A stretch of DNA of 64,000 bases from Cololabis saira (lineage: Eukaryota; Chordata; Actinopteri; Beloniformes; Belonidae). Both the position numbers and the translations under genes were made by a program. Of this stretch, positions 45,313-58,467 are shown in pieces; within the stretch, counting starts at the first letter, position 1; each line of letters opens with the position of its first letter. The stretch covers positions 37,224,879 to 37,288,878 of the forward strand of contig NC_084596.1 in the NCBI RefSeq assembly GCF_033807715.1. Reading direction: 5' to 3'. The notes beneath the pieces are model-generated. The model saw nothing but the letters and a program-made list of their open reading frames with translations, was not told the origin of the DNA and searched no databases.

Positions 45313-48300
45313 CTGCAAGAGAACATGTTTTGAAATCCAGAATAAGAATGTAATGATGCTGTAGTGAAAAGCATTGTATTAACCTCTAACATGGGCCACT
45401 CCGGGGAGAAAGAGTCACAGAACTGCTCAGCACAGGGCCTTGACATGAGCATATCCATTAGGTTGGCTGTTTCATATCGACCGGTGAAGAGAGCCCACTG
45501 CCTAGGTGTCATACGACGGCCATAGTCTTTGGCACAAATATCAGCTCCTGTAAACGTAAAGACACCATTAGATGATCTGTTGTGATCTGCATCCTACTTT
45601 CCATTAAGATTAATCACTGTTGGTGTTTTCACTGTTCTGTGCTGCTCATACCTGCCAGCATAAGCGCTCTGACACACTCAGGCCTGCCCTGCATGGCAGC
45701 CTTCATCAATGCTGTAAAACCATGACAGTTCCGCCTCTCAATGTCCAAACCAGGAAAGTAGCTCAGTAAAAAGCTGGAAATTATGATATGCCCTGCAGAG
45801 AGAAACACAGGTTATAAATCGTTGAATGACAGGGTTTTTTCTTTTTCCAGTATAGCACCTTCTTGTAAACACACAGTGGTATTCTTTATTTTCTACCCTC
45901 AAGCAACCTCTCTCTTTTTTTAATCAGTCATTAATTCAAAAGAACAACTTACTCCTCATTTTTAGTGTATGACATGTTAGTATGAATAGATAACCCAGAA
46001 AAGAGAGAGAACTTCAAGCCCACACCAATGTTTGTGTGACAGCACCTAAATATCATTGGAGACCAAGCCTTCTTCACTTGGCAACAGCACTAAGCAGCAG
46101 CCGCCTCATCCAGCATATCAGTGTAGAACCTGGGCAGGAAATGCTTGAGCAGCACAGCAAAGAGCCTAAAGGGACTCCAACATGTCACATCTGATCCAGC
46201 ATCTCCTGGGTACACCTAAACAAACTGAATTGTATTTTATTATTCATGAATAATAATTTATGCTTGTAAATTATAATTCATAAGATTAGCTTCATGTATA
46301 CAGAATATGAATCTAGTTAGTAATTTATAGGCTAGAGAATTAATATGTGAATAGTTTATATGATGAGAATGTGTTATCTTTCAACCCGGCCTCTTGACAA
46401 CCTCACATCTTAGCTGAACAGACCCAAGCTATTACCCTTGCCTGCCAAACCCTTTCACTTTGCCAGAATTTCCTTTTGTGAAATGGGTCTGGTACTCCCT
46501 CATTGACATTCATTTCCACCGATACATAAAGTAATGAACTAATCACAACCGAGATGGCTGTAGAATTGCTTATAACACCTCAGTTCAACAAGTTTTTCCT
46601 GCAAAACTGACAGGAAAAACAGTCGTTCAATTGCATTCCTAGTTCCTACCCCACTGCGCACCATTTAGCATGTCCTTTGTTCTGGTTGTTGCACAGCATA
46701 TGTCCCATTCTTCTCAGATTGGCTGCACCCTCTACTTCAAAATCAAAGTCACGTCTGGAGAAAATAGACCAATTCTTTAATATCACAGAGGAAAATAAAT
46801 AGATTGACTGGCCAAGTAACCAGTAACCTTCAAGTGAGCAGAATCTTGGGTTTTACCATGCCACATTTATAAAGTAAATGCAGCTAAAAACAAAAGCATG
46901 GCTGAGTGACATGCCAGTGGGCTGGTGTTTAATCACAGCGTTTCTTTCCAATTGTGCAACCTGCTGTGGGGTTGTGATTGATGATTGTTGGAGCTGCATG
47001 CATCACACATCATACTGTGCTGTGAATTTTAATGTGGGCTAATAATTTATGTCCTGAATTAGATTATATGCACTGAAATTTATTCTACTGTAAATGATCC
47101 TCCCAGAGTGAGCAGTTCAGTTAAAGTTTAAGTTCATGGTGTATTCTGTTGATTTGGCCCACAGACAGTCATTTCTCATTGGTTACATTTGACCCTACAG
47201 CTGTCTGATTGGGAAAAGGGGAAGTAAATCCCGCCCCCTTCTTAAGTGAGTTTGTCTGTGCAGTTCAGAGCGGTGAATGCAGACACACACACACGATGCA
47301 CACAAGGAATATCTGCAATTCTGAAACAACAGAATTGATTATCGACAGAGTAGGGCTGTGCGATTAATCGATTTTAAATCTAAATCGGATTTATTAATCA
47401 AGATGATGTTAAAAAAAGGAAAATCGGAAAATCGATTTTTTACTTTGTTTGGTCAAGAAGATGTTTAATGTCGTCACTTTACTAAACTCAAGGAGGATTT
47501 ATAGTATCTTTCAGTTGCACTTCATTCCCAATAGGCAAATTTGTTTATTTTTCTTTCAAAATAAAGATAAAATATTTGAAACAATTTATTCCATTGTCTT
47601 TTGTAGTTTTACCAAAAAAAATCAAAATCGAAAATCGGGATTACAGGAAAAAAATCGGGATTTTATTCAAAAAGTCACCGTCTTTTGTCCAAAATCGCCC
47701 AGCCCTACGACAGAGTAAGAATAGAGAAGACACTCACCTAAGGTGATGGAGGTAAAAGAGAACTATTAACCACTTCTGGCTGTGTTCTGGCTAGGTTTTT
47801 TTTTTTTTTAATTTTTAATACATCTGCATTTTATTTTATTTTTACAGTATAATATATGTTCAAAGAAAACTATTTTGTGCCTCCAGAGTTTTATGTGTTT
47901 GTCACATTCTCTCTGACCTTTCCTGCAAATCTAAACACTGGTTCACATATCTAGCTGCAAACATTTCCAGTCGAACTTCTTGTTTCAAATGTCATTTAGG
48001 TGGTGACATCAGTGGCCTGCTGCTTGGCAAAGCTTCGTTCTCTGACTCTTCTAGGTCCACCCCACAACTAGTCCCGCCAGTACAATTAATGTACTCAACA
48101 CAAAATGTATTTTCATTCAAATATGAGTCAGTTTTGCTCTGTTTTTTTCACAGCTCAGATGCTATGTCAAAACACTATATCAATCATCAGTCAAAAGACC
48201 ACACCCCTTAATTATGTATAAATCTATAGTACAGTACCCGATTTAGATGTTGTATCAGTGGCAACATTTGACATGGCTGGACGGATAAAATCATAATGAA

Positions 48301-51300
48301 TTTAAAGGGAAAGTTCGGTTTTTTACAACCTGGACCTTATTTCTGGCATTTTTTATGGTCGTATACTCACCCAGGCAAGTTTGGTGTCATTTGGAGTCCT
48401 TCGGAAGATATTAGGGGGTTTTTTGCGAGCCGCTTCTCCGTATAACGGTAGTGAACAGGGCACAGCGGGACACAGACGATGCAGCGTCTAAATAACACAT
48501 GATTGCCGCGAAACTCGTTCATTTATTTTATGAATCACTAGATCTGCTTCCAGGACCTGTTGTCTACATCCGGGGCTGTGTGTGTAACAAATAAATCAGT
48601 TTGTAAACAAGACCTCTGAACTCATGACGTCATCTCTGTGCGCGCATCGCAGACACAGCTCTGTGTACAGCTGGAGTTCGCTACTGTTAGTTTAGTGTTA
48701 GTTATTTGAAACATGTCTGAATATTTGTCAAATTCTGAGGTTGTGGACGACGACTTTGAATATGATGGACGTCCTTACCGTTTTGAGCCAGAGTATACGG
48801 CTGAAGAGCTCACTGAACGGAGGACAGAGTGCACGCACAGAGATGACGTCATGCAGTTCAGAGGTCTTGTTTACAAACTGATTTATTTGTTACACACACA
48901 GCCCCGGATGTAGACAACAGGTCCTGGAAGCAGATCTAGTGATTCATAAAAGAAATGAACGAGTTTCGCGGCAATCATGTGTTATTTAGACGCTGCATCG
49001 TCTGTGTCCCGCTGTGCCCCGTTCACTACCGTTATATGGAGAAGCGGCTCGCAAAAAAACCCCTAATATCTTCCGAAGGACTCCAAATGACACCAAACTT
49101 GCCTGGGTGAGTATACGACCATAAAAAATGCCAGAAATAAGGTCCAGGTTGTAAAAAAACGAACTTTCCCTTTAAGGTAATGTTGGCTGGCATTGTAGGT
49201 CAATATGAGCTAAGCCAAACTATAAAAGCTAACTCTTAGTAAATGAGCTATGGTGTGCCTGTTTCAGCCAGCTTATTCTACTTATTTATTTACTACCTCA
49301 GCAACCTTAGCCCTGGGGATTTTGAATCCACATTTTGTATTGCGGAGAGCAGGGTCCAGAAGACCTCAAAAGTATTCAACCAACTGGAATTTATCACCAG
49401 ACAAGGCCAGAGCATGCCATTATCCTTGTAAACAGTGTTGGCAAAGTGACACCTCCCCTTCCTGAGGTATCTGATGTTGATGCTTTGAGGTTCATAAGAG
49501 GTCCCATTCCATAGCCTTACCAAAGTCCTCCCACAGCAGAGTCTTTGCCGGCAGATTATTTTCTGGTGCCCCTTAGCAGCTCCTGGGGTCCCACACATTA
49601 ATAGGGCTCCTTTACCTCCCCTTAACTCCCAAGTTACCATGACAAGCACCAACCACCAAACAACCACTGCTTCTGACCAATACATTCGTAATGGAGACCC
49701 AGAACATTACAGGGCCGTTCATGCTTAATGTCCACAGTGTTCAGTGGACTTTTGGGAAGCGCTGCTGGAGTTGAAAGTTGAAGATTTCCTGGATTAGGAA
49801 TAATGGTTTCTAGGGCACTCAACCTCCCTATCTACCTGATATAGCTTACATACCAGTACTAATTTGACAGATCCACTACTCTTTTCAGCTAAATGTCCTA
49901 GACATATTGCTGTGAATCCAATGATATAATAACAATATTAATTCTTGATCTATGCTGAGGGTTCCTTGGTGCCAAGGGCACTTACAAATACCCCTATGCT
50001 CAAACATGGTGTTAGTTATGGATAAAACCAAACCTGGGCTAACATGTCCATCAGCAGAACACTGATTGGGTTGAGATTAGTTGGGCTCTTCCACCCAGAC
50101 ACACCCCTTTAGGTTCATTTGTCATTAGCAATATGAGTTTTTAATCCATCTTGCAGGAAACTGGAGTCAGGCGCAAAAAGTCAGGGTGCTTTCTCTGACC
50201 CAAAGATTCAGTAAACACACACTGTGCTCCACAATAAGAAACTAACAACTTTTGACCGCTTATACATAGGGATGTGAGTAAGAAAAACCCAACTCATCAT
50301 CTCTTGCCACAGGAATCTCATGGTTTCAATAAAATTCAAAATCTCTACAGGAACTTTTTTCCAAACTCAAATGCTAATTTCCACTTTAGACTTCTTCCCA
50401 ATCCAGAAAGCACCTAGCTCATAGTGTGCCTCCTGCTGGTTGTGGTCCTCTGTAGCTTGTCTATGCTGTGGCCACACATACCCTATAGGCAAAGGATTGA
50501 CTGCTGAGTAGTCGCTGACAAGCCCCCTGCTACGGTCTACCAGTGTAAAAATACACTAACCTCCATTGTTCATTAAAAAATCTCTTTAGTTTAGCTGGGA
50601 ATTTGTCTTTTAGACTAGCAGCAAATTATCTTACAATTGTATAATAAAAACAGACATGTGAAACAGTAGTCTGGGTCTTTCCAAAAGGGAAGAAAAATAT
50701 TCTAAGGCTTATAACCTCCCTCAAAACTTGAACTTCCTTTAATATTCTATGAGGTTTAAGGTACTAAATACACAAGATAAAGTACTTTCATTGCATTTTA
50801 GAGCCTTTGGCTATATTGAAATAGCCTCTGGGGTTAAAATGGTATTATTTACATATAATTATTAGTTACACATTAGTGAAAAAAAACTACTTGCATTTTA
50901 AAATGTTGACATATTATGCCAGGACCAGCAGTCGTCATGGTTTCATTTGTTAAAAAACATTTTTAAAAATTATAATTATATGTAATTAAAATCAATTTAA
51001 AGACATGATGTGCAATTTACCTGCTTGTGCTGCAGTGATAAGGGCAGTGTTTCCCTCGTTGTCCTGCCAGTTAACATCCAGAAATGGGCACTTAGAAAGG
51101 GCGATGACCACATCCACGTAGCCATGGTAACATGCCGCAATGAGGCCAGACTGAAACATAAAAACCAAAGCAAGTAATTATTTTCTTCTTCTCTATTTAT
51201 GCTTGTTTTATTTTTTTTGTTCTTTAAAAGCACCAACATTGTTATTGAAGCTGTTCATCCTTTTTGTTATATATTTTTTTCTAAAGGGATTCAGACATAT

Positions 51301-54300
51301 ACCGGTATACTGAATTTCCACAGGACTAAATTATTCATATTGACTGCAGTAATCCCTGTAAAAGAGACAATACTAATCAAAGAGTCTCCATGTAAATGAT
51401 AGAGTACCTTTTCATTTCAGCTTGTAAAAAAATGTAACAGAATGTTAATGTGGGTGTAAAATGGTTTCCTTGCCAAGTACTAGTCTAGTCAATGCTCATT
51501 AACTTGAACTTTCTCCTCCACCAATGCAGGCAGCCTTGGCAGAACCTCGAGCAGCTATGTTTTAGTACAATTTGTGTTTGTTTGTCTGACTGTCAACAAA
51601 ACTAAGCATGTCACTCAGAATGTCATTGATGATCCAAATGCATCTAAATCATCCAGACTACACTTGTGAATGGTCTGATTAATCTGGTCTCATCAGACCA
51701 CATGACCCTCCACTGCCCCAGAGTTTAACCTTGATACACTCTACTTAATGAAAACTCTTGTTTCTTCACAGCTTTACAGATGTTAATCCCAACACTGAAT
51801 TGTGGAAACACGCTGTCACTATTAAAACATTGCTGTTTAAAGTGATCTCGATGTACTTTTTTTTTTCTTAATGCATTTTTCATAGTCTTACAATCTCCTT
51901 TGTTATTTTATTTGCTTGTTCAAGGCCAATAGTTTGACACCTCAAAAACTGAATAACATATTTCCAATGACCACAGGATATGTCTTCCAATATGTTTATC
52001 TACGATTTATGGCTAAAGTTAAATAGCTTGTTACCTGCTGAATCATTAGCTACTGCACTACTTTGGCAGTTGGAGGCTCTTACTTATTTGCTTGGTGAAG
52101 TCCAGGTATGTTCAAGGTATTTTCAAACGCGATATGGTACGAGACAATATCGTTTATATTGATTTAAAAAAAAAAACAATTTTTTTTTTTTTTTTTAGGA
52201 TTTTGATATAGTTTGTTTTGTGACAAATTGACTTGAATGTTTTATTTGAGATTTGCACAAATGTTTTGTTATTTGCACAACTGTCAACCTCAGTGGAAAA
52301 GTCTGCCTGTTACTGTCTACATTGTATTAATTGCACAGTGTATTTTAATTTAATTGTTATGCAGGAAAGGGATATTTGTTTTATTTTATTCAAGAAGCAT
52401 TTTTATTCTATATATGCAGGCAGTTTATTTTTATTTCATTTGTTTTATACATTTTGATATTGTGCAGACCTGTTAATAAAGGAACCTGTGTGACATTTGG
52501 CACGAGGCTTTGTATTAAAACTGACTGTTTTTTTAAGGGTTTGCCTCAGAAAAAAATGAAGCTAACAGAGATGCTAACAGAGATGCTAACAGAGATGCTA
52601 ACAGAGATGCTATGCTATAATGCTTTGGGAGAAACCCCAATTATGGCACAGAAAAAATATCGATATATATCGAGTATCGCCATTCAGCTAGAAAATATCG
52701 AGATATGACTTTTGACTTTAAGTCCAGGTAATACCTTCATTTTCATTTTGGGCTTGGCAGTGATTTCTTTAAATATGACCATTTGAACCAATTGCTCAGT
52801 GTCATTAAAAAAATCATCTCTTAATAAATATCTGGCTCGGTGGAATAACAGTCACAACCGTACTCACAAGTCTCCAGTGTTTTTTCCAGCTCTACTAACA
52901 TAAAGTATCTTTCACACAGTGTTAAGGTCAGTCTCTTCAGTCCTTTAAAAGCTGAGCCTTCAGGGCAAGCTGCTTCTTTAGATCATTACTGTGCACTTTG
53001 CACGACCCATCTGTCACTGGAGGCTTAACCAGCTGCTCTGAAAACTACTTCAGGCACCTGACTCTGGTGACCTGACCGCAAAACCCGACGTGACTGCTGC
53101 CGCGCCTTGATCATTTGTTGAATCAAATTTCAGTGAATAATTGACACATTTTCTCACCATATCTTCAGCGTTTGTTGAGAAGACACATTTAGCAGAAAGG
53201 CTGAAATGTCTTTGGAGGAACTTGTTACAGAATTTACTTTGTGCTGACATCCTTTATCTTTGTTGATATGGGTCATTTGAACCACAGAGAGCAGCAGTTA
53301 GCATTTGCTGAACATCCATGCATCTTTACAACACTGCTCCTACTATTAAAACAAATTAAGATACATAGAGGTTTTGGGGAGAAATTAACAGGGGCTACGC
53401 ATTTTTGAAATATAACAATACCAACTGCTCCTGAAACTGCAAAACACTGATGTGAAACAGACTGCATATTTAGTGTAGTCTCAACTATGGGATGAAACAG
53501 GTGACGTATGCATTGAGACTTGGTAAAGAGATGCAAAGGTGGTTAAAGGATTTAAGTGGTTATGGGATGAAGATTGTTCTTGGAACCCTTCTGTGCTCCA
53601 AGAAAAGTAATGAACACACTAAGGCTGTTGTACGAAAGGTGCACTTTACAGAAACTGGAACACTAACTCCAAAGCAATCTAAAATATATATTACAGTTCT
53701 TATTATTTAAAAAGTAATATATGGTTCTATCACACTTTAACCCATTTATCTCAGATAATGAGTGCTTTCTTTACTCTTCAGTTTTGCTCAGACCATATTC
53801 TGCAACCAACTTTGGGATTGGTTTCCTAGATCTTGTTTTATTTTTTTTAAATTCTTAAAAAAGAAAGAATGTCATTCAGAGTTGTGCTAAGAACATAAAT
53901 AAAGTACCTGGATTTGTTTGTTTTTGTTACTTGAGGATGTTTTACACAAAACCTTCATTGGTTCGGGAACTTTGGAGCTGATTGTATGAAAGAAAACTGT
54001 TGCAGAAAATGTAAAGTATAATAGACAATGCTGCAAATCATCTTCAATTCAACAAAAAAGTGCATTCAGTCAAAGTCTACTCCAAGTTTACCACAATACG
54101 GGCCACTATTGAAAACCATTCCTTACCACAGCTACTCTACAATGACTCCTTAAATCCATTATACCATTTACTGACTGACCTGTTGCAACAAACATCATTT
54201 CCATTTGCAGATTAATAAGGTATTATCTAATTGGATTTAGTTTTAAAGTAGGTCTTTTTGAGATTAAACAGTTAGAAGTAAGTAAATTTCATGGATGAGA

Positions 54301-55248
54301 GGTGAAATATCTACAAGCCCACTGAAAGTCATTGAGGTCTTGTTGGACCACTTGGCCGTAACGTGGGCCGTTGGGTTGTTGAAGTCAATCAGTTGAACTT
54401 AAGACAACTTTGTTTCAACTCCATTCTCTTACACCTTTTAAAAGTTGCACTGCTTTCTTTCAGTCAACTAAAATGGAGAAAACGGTCATGGGTGAGCAAT
54501 GAAACGTCTCAAAGAACCAAAAAATAAATAGTTTTCCGCCTCACCATTTTAACTGACTGGACTACCATGACCTGAATGACTAATAATCTACGTCAACAGA
54601 TTTGATCTTTAAGTTTCCTTCAGAAAAAAGGTTTAGCTGACACAATGTTTATACTTTTTACAGCTTAAAAATTTCAGTCTATAAATAACTAATTAATGCA
54701 CAGTTGTCTGAAAATCTTGCATTTCATGAAAGACGACACAGAGCCTAGACACCTACTCTTCTGTTCCTGTCTGCTTCCTTGACTTCCTCTTCAGTAACTC
54801 CTTGCCTGATCATAATCTTGACTATGATGGCGTTGTTGTTGCAGCAGGCCTTGAAGAAGGATATTGGTTCGGGGCTTTCAGGGCTCGGACAGCGGATGTG
54901 GGAAATTACTGCATTGTCTGGGGGGTAGAAGGAATCATCCGAGGCAATACTCCGTGTGTCTGAACGATCCGGCAGGGCGTCAAAGTCCAATTCCTCAAAC
55001 TCCTGATATATGTCATCCTCATCTTCCCAATAGTTGCGTGTGTAGTCCACTTCGGAGTCCTCATTCTCGTCCTCTTCAGAACTCTCATCCTCACAGCCAT
55101 CTTCATCCTCCTCACTGATGAACATATCAGATACATCTGTAGCAACTTTGTTGTCTCTGTAGTGTGTCTTGCCAAGTCCGGCTCCTCCGGCCACTCCATT
55201 CTCTCGAACCTTTACATCTTTCCCTTGTTCTTCTGTTATTAACACCAT
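44665..55248 (-). CDS. ankrd33: Ankyrin repeat domain protein 33 family (5 coding exons)
   Basis: Spliced product of 524 residues; all junctions have GT-AG and keep frame. N-terminus: acidic Glu/Asp-rich stretch (residues about 45-95), then the family signature [13 protein letters not shown]. Four ankyrin repeats follow: [48 protein letters not shown] and [18 protein letters not shown]. The C-terminus is basic, with RPGIVVPK and LQIPKWDYK motifs typical of ANKRD33/ANKRD33B. In mouse, Ankrd33 (Panky) is a photoreceptor cofactor that represses CRX-driven genes. Which teleost paralogue this is (33 or 33b) cannot be told here. Introns are about 3.6 kb, 5.2 kb, 104 bp and 71 bp. Confidence 0.93.
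45384..45547 (-). CDS. ankrd33: ankrd33-like exon 4
   Basis: 164 bases; repeat 4 and the conserved [16 protein letters not shown] segment; donor TTAGAG|GTTAAT. Confidence 0.93.
45652..45792 (-). CDS. ankrd33: ankrd33-like exon 3
   Basis: 141 bases after CTGCAG; finishes repeat 2 ([14 protein letters not shown]) and encodes repeat 3; donor GCAG|GTATGA. Confidence 0.93.
47351..47707. mobile_element. hAT MITE with TAGGGCTG ends
   Basis: TIRs TAGGGCTGTGCGAT and CGCCCAGCCCTA, with perfect 8-bp duplication CGACAGAG at 47343-47350 and 47708-47715. 357 bp, ATCGATTT-rich interior, non-coding. Confidence 0.85.
48302..49175. mobile_element. Long-inverted-repeat element flanked by TTAA
   Basis: Arms of about 350 bp are inverted copies (TTAAAGGGAAAGTTCGG ... 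CGAACTTTCCCTTTAA). The two arms differ at only a few sites. TTAA at both ends fits piggyBac- or Kolobok-type targeting. The unique centre is about 180 bp. Confidence 0.75.
48713..48913 (+). CDS. Small ORF of the TTAA foldback element
   Basis: 66 codons from [22 protein letters not shown], then [17 protein letters not shown], running on into the right inverted arm, where it ends. The acidic, aromatic-rich start resembles N-termini of uncharacterised transposon-encoded proteins in fish. Function unknown; probably an exon-like remnant of a longer protein. Confidence 0.4.
   Translation: MSEYLSNSEVVDDDFEYDGRPYRFEPEYTAEELTERRTECTHRDDVMQFRGLVYKLIYLLHTQPRM
51021..51150 (-). CDS. ankrd33: ankrd33-like exon 2
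   Basis: 130 bases after TTTCAG; encodes ankyrin repeat 1 and the start of repeat 2 ([18 protein letters not shown]); donor GCAG|GTAAAT. Confidence 0.93.
52120..52710. mobile_element. hAT-derived remnant
   Basis: Right part carries ATATCGATATATATCGAG and CGCCATTCAGCTAGAAAATA, typical of the subterminal region of fish hAT elements with GGGCTGGGCGATAT ends; the termini themselves are degraded. Confidence 0.45.
52559..52612. repeat. 12-bp minisatellite, 4 copies
   Basis: GCTAACAGAGAT repeated about four times. Confidence 0.9.
54757..55248 (-). CDS. ankrd33: ankrd33-like exon 1
   Basis: Codons 1-164, from ATG (MVLITEEQG) to ...EADRNRR; donor AGAAGA|GTAGGT, phase 0. Holds the acidic region and the [13 protein letters not shown] signature. 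Confidence 0.9.
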
Positions 55249-56424
55249 TTAAATCTTTCCCAGACGCCACTTACCTTTCAGAATTCTTGTAAACTCTAGA
55301 TACTTTTAGAGCATCGAGAGTTCATATCCGGCCTCCTACTCCAGCGTGATGTCTCATTCTACTCACCACAGGTTTACAAGCCACCAAGCACTTGATTTGT
55401 ATCATTTTTAGTCTCAAGGTAAAGGATTACCAGAGTCCACAGAGAAGCCGTAAGATTGCTGCACTTTGAGTCTCCAATCCTCAACCATTGCTGAATGGTT
55501 CCAATTAGGCTGTAGCATTTAGGATTTTTCACAACTCCACAAGATAATGTCAATGGTTTGCTCGTATGCATGATTTGAGGCACTCACTCGAGACTTGGGA
55601 AGTGACCAAAGGAGTCAGACGAATGCAACAGCTTTCCCCCATCTGCCAGAATATCTTTGTTTTGTTTAAATAAATATAGATTGAATAGTGCCATAACATC
55701 CGTTGATTCTGAAATGCGTCCTTTTCCATGCGACTCTTCCCAAAGGATCCAGAAGCCCCATCCGTCACATTTCTACGATCATCACACTGGAAGCCTTAAA
55801 ATCCCAGATTTTTGGTGTCTGGACAGGAAGTTAAAGCTGAAGTTGCCCCAAAGTAAAAAAGGACATAAGAGCAGACTGCCGACTTGATTTGAAACTGACA
55901 GCACAGAGGAACTAATCCTGTGTTCCCTGTGGAGGAGCTCAGTGCTCTCTTTGATGATGGCCAGCAGTGGGATGAGAGGCTTTCGGTTGAACTGCCTCAG
56001 GATAATCCATTTAGATTTTCTCGCTAGCTCCAGCTCTTCTGTTGGAATACGGTAACCTCTAAATTTGACTTGTTCAAGCACAAAGGAACAGCTGTCACCT
56101 TTGAAGATGTGTTGTCGCTAAAGGCATAATGTAGGCGTTAAAAATAAATGCATAAATAAAAAAAGATTAAATATTTAATTTCTAGAGTAGGCCTATATGT
56201 AAAATATTTGATGTAAAGACAAAATGTCCCAGTGTTCAGACAAATAATTATTTACTACCTAGTTGAAACAGTTTTACTTATTAATGAATTATCATTAGTT
56301 CAACTGGTTAAGGACGCCCTACCCCCTCTTATTTTATCTCCTGCTCCACTTAACACTGCCAAGCTAAATTGGATTTCCTATCAATATAACCTTATTTGTA
56401 CATGGAGTACAGTGGAGGAAGCTG
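55249..56424. other. Region upstream of ankrd33-like gene
   Basis: Should hold the 5' UTR and promoter of the gene, but I see no clear TATA box. A 99-codon minus frame (55782-56081; YRIPTEELELARKSKWIILR) looks protein-like, but I cannot assign it; its first codon is TTG and splice sites are uncertain. Confidence 0.35.
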
Positions 56425-56690
56425 TCACAGCTTTGGTACGTAGGACCCAGATGCAGGAGTCAGAGTCATGAGTTCCAAGAAAAAAACGTGATTTATGAAA
56501 ACAAAAGCAGAATTCCAAACAAAACTAGCGCATAAACTTGACAAATACCCTAAAAAACATGACAAGAAACATGGCGGTGAGAAACAGTACGGATCAGCAG
56601 GGAGCAAGGGAAAGACGAGAGAAGATATACACATGGGACTTGACGAGGCACAGGTGCAAATCATAGATGTACACGTAGATTCTGCATGTA
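56425..56690. repeat. Dispersed repeat (GTCAC...GGACCCAGATGCAGGAG family)
   Basis: Related to 21118-21445 (shared GAAACAGTACGGA, GCAGGGAGCA, GGCACAGGTGCA). Non-coding. Confidence 0.5.
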
Positions 56691-57420
56691 GGCCTGTCAC
56701 CAGCCCCCGGGTCTCCCACTCAGAAGGCGCGCCGATTTTTTCCAGTGGCCAGCCGCGGTACTGCAACAAAAAATCCCATGCGGCCCAGAAAGCTTTTTTC
56801 CCATAGACCGCAATAGTAAAAGAGAAGCCTCTAAAACTGTTCACAGAACACCTCCAGCTGTAATCCCCGGCAATTACTAATCTTTGTATTCTATATTTTT
56901 AAGTCATGGACTTTATATCCGTCAAAAATGTTTTATAACGGCCAGAAAAGTCAAAGAAAAGTCTCTTTCTGGGCGTGACGTCACGGCTGACGTCACAGCC
57001 GTGTCCGTGCATTCCACGGATGGATTATATTAATATATATTATGTAATTATATTATATTAATACATTAATAATATATGTAATACTATACATGTAATAATA
57101 TACATTAATTAAGATATTATATTAATACATATTATATTAATATTCGCGTCATTGCCCCGGGGCATGATGGGAGGCCCCAGAGCATCATGGGAGGTGACTC
57201 AACTGCGCATGCTCTTTGGGCCCGTGTACCAGGAAGTAAACCAGGAAGTCCGAGATTTTTTCAGCGTATGCGCTGGCTGAGCAGAATGCATTGAAATGAA
57301 TGGGCGGCCATTTTTGACGTCCCATCCAGTTTTATAATACATCCATGCCTGTCACGCACGTCAACACGGCCGCCATCTTGGGCCGGGGTTTCTGACATCA
57401 GTCAGAAAGAAACACAGAGA
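56691..57420. repeat. Composite repeat with AT-rich core
   Basis: Probable transposon-derived sequence. It has an inverted TGACGTCA pair (GTGACGTCACGGCTGACGTCAC region near 56975) and a TATTAATA-rich core at 57025-57145. A GGGCGGCCATTTTTGACGTC block follows. No coding capacity; class not recognised. Confidence 0.4.
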
Positions 57421-57689
57421 CCAAGAAACAAGGAATAACATTTCACATTTTTTATATTATTTAACTGTTATGAACCTGTTGAATGTGACGTATCTCTAAA
57501 GCTAACATAAACGAAACTAGCTCATGTTAGGACAAGAAAACAAAACATGTTTTTGTTAGTAAGATCATCTGTAAAATGATGAAAGTGACATTTGGCAATT
57601 AGCCATTGTATGTACAGTAATTGTGCAAAGTAGGCCATGTTATTCCTTACTTATCTGTTAAATCAGTTTCATGGCACCAACATTGGCCT

Positions 57690-57780
57690 CTTGCCTGAAA
57701 TGGGCTGGGATAGGCTCCAGCAGTCCCCCGTGACCCTGCAAAGGATAAACGGGTAGGCCTATAGAAAATGGATAGATGGC
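57690..57780 (+). mobile_element. SINE 3'-end fragment
   Basis: GGCTGGGATAGGCTCCAGCA, GTGACCCTGCAAAGGATAAA and ATGGATAGATGG match the 3' part of the SINE at 58082. Confidence 0.6.
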
Positions 57781-58081
57781 ACTAACAATGTTAATTGTCA
57801 ACATAAGTTATATTATGAATTGTTATGAATCGTAGCTACAAAAGCATGGACAACTGAGTGTTGTTCAGATGGACTCGTTTTGTGTTTAGGTTTCCAACAG
57901 ATTGATGGAGGAGGCATCGGTCGTGGGTGGCAGCACTCAGGGGGAGAGACTTTGTGCCACACAGGACTGTTGCATCTGCAGCTGTCATTTCACACCAGAG
58001 GACAGGACAGGAATGGACAGTCAACGTGTTTAAAGGAAGGAGGCATTTAATCAATATTTAATTTCCTTGACCGTTTGGTGG

Positions 58082-58459
58082 ATTTGGGCAGCACGGTGGC
58101 TTAGTGGTTAGCACTGTTGCCTCACAGCAAGAAGGTCCCTGGTTCGACTCCCAGGCCCGGCAGGGGCCTTTCTGTGTGGAGTTTGCATGTTCTCCCCGTG
58201 CTTGCGTGGGTTCTCTCCGGGTACTCCGGCTTCCTCCCACAGTCCAAAAACATGTATATTAGGTTAATTGATGATTCTAAAATTGCCCGTAGGTGTGAGC
58301 ATGGTTTGTGTGTTTATATGTGGCCCTGTGATGGACTGGTGACCTGTCCAGGGTGTAACTCCTGCCTCTCACCTGAAATAGCTGGGAAAGGCTCCAGCAG
58401 ACCCCCGTGACCCCACAAGGGATAAAGCGGGTATAGATAATGGATGGATAGATGGATGA
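58082..58459 (+). mobile_element. Full-length tRNA-derived SINE
   Basis: A box TGGCTTAGTGG, B box GGTTCGACTCC, conserved body, GATGGACTGGTGACCTGTCC block, and a (GGAT/AGAT)n tail. The flanking TTTGGTGG at 58074-58081 and 58460-58467 is an 8-bp target duplication. Confidence 0.85.
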
Positions 58460-58467
58460 TTTGGTGG

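Larger units (their letters stand above)
45793..51020 (-). other. ankrd33-like intron 2
   Basis: 5.2 kb. Apart from the hAT MITE at 47351 and the TTAA foldback at 48302, I see no coding or repeat features that I can name. Confidence 0.6.
51151..54756 (-). other. ankrd33-like intron 1
   Basis: 3.6 kb. It contains the hAT-like remnant at 52120-52710; the rest shows nothing I can assign. Confidence 0.6.

Noticed and set aside
44487..45364. Plus-strand frames over exons 4-5 of the ankrd33-like gene
   Set aside because: Shadows of the minus-strand coding exons.
58087..58160. tRNA gene
   Set aside because: A and B boxes are present, but the sequence belongs to a longer SINE with target duplications; no independent cloverleaf was established.
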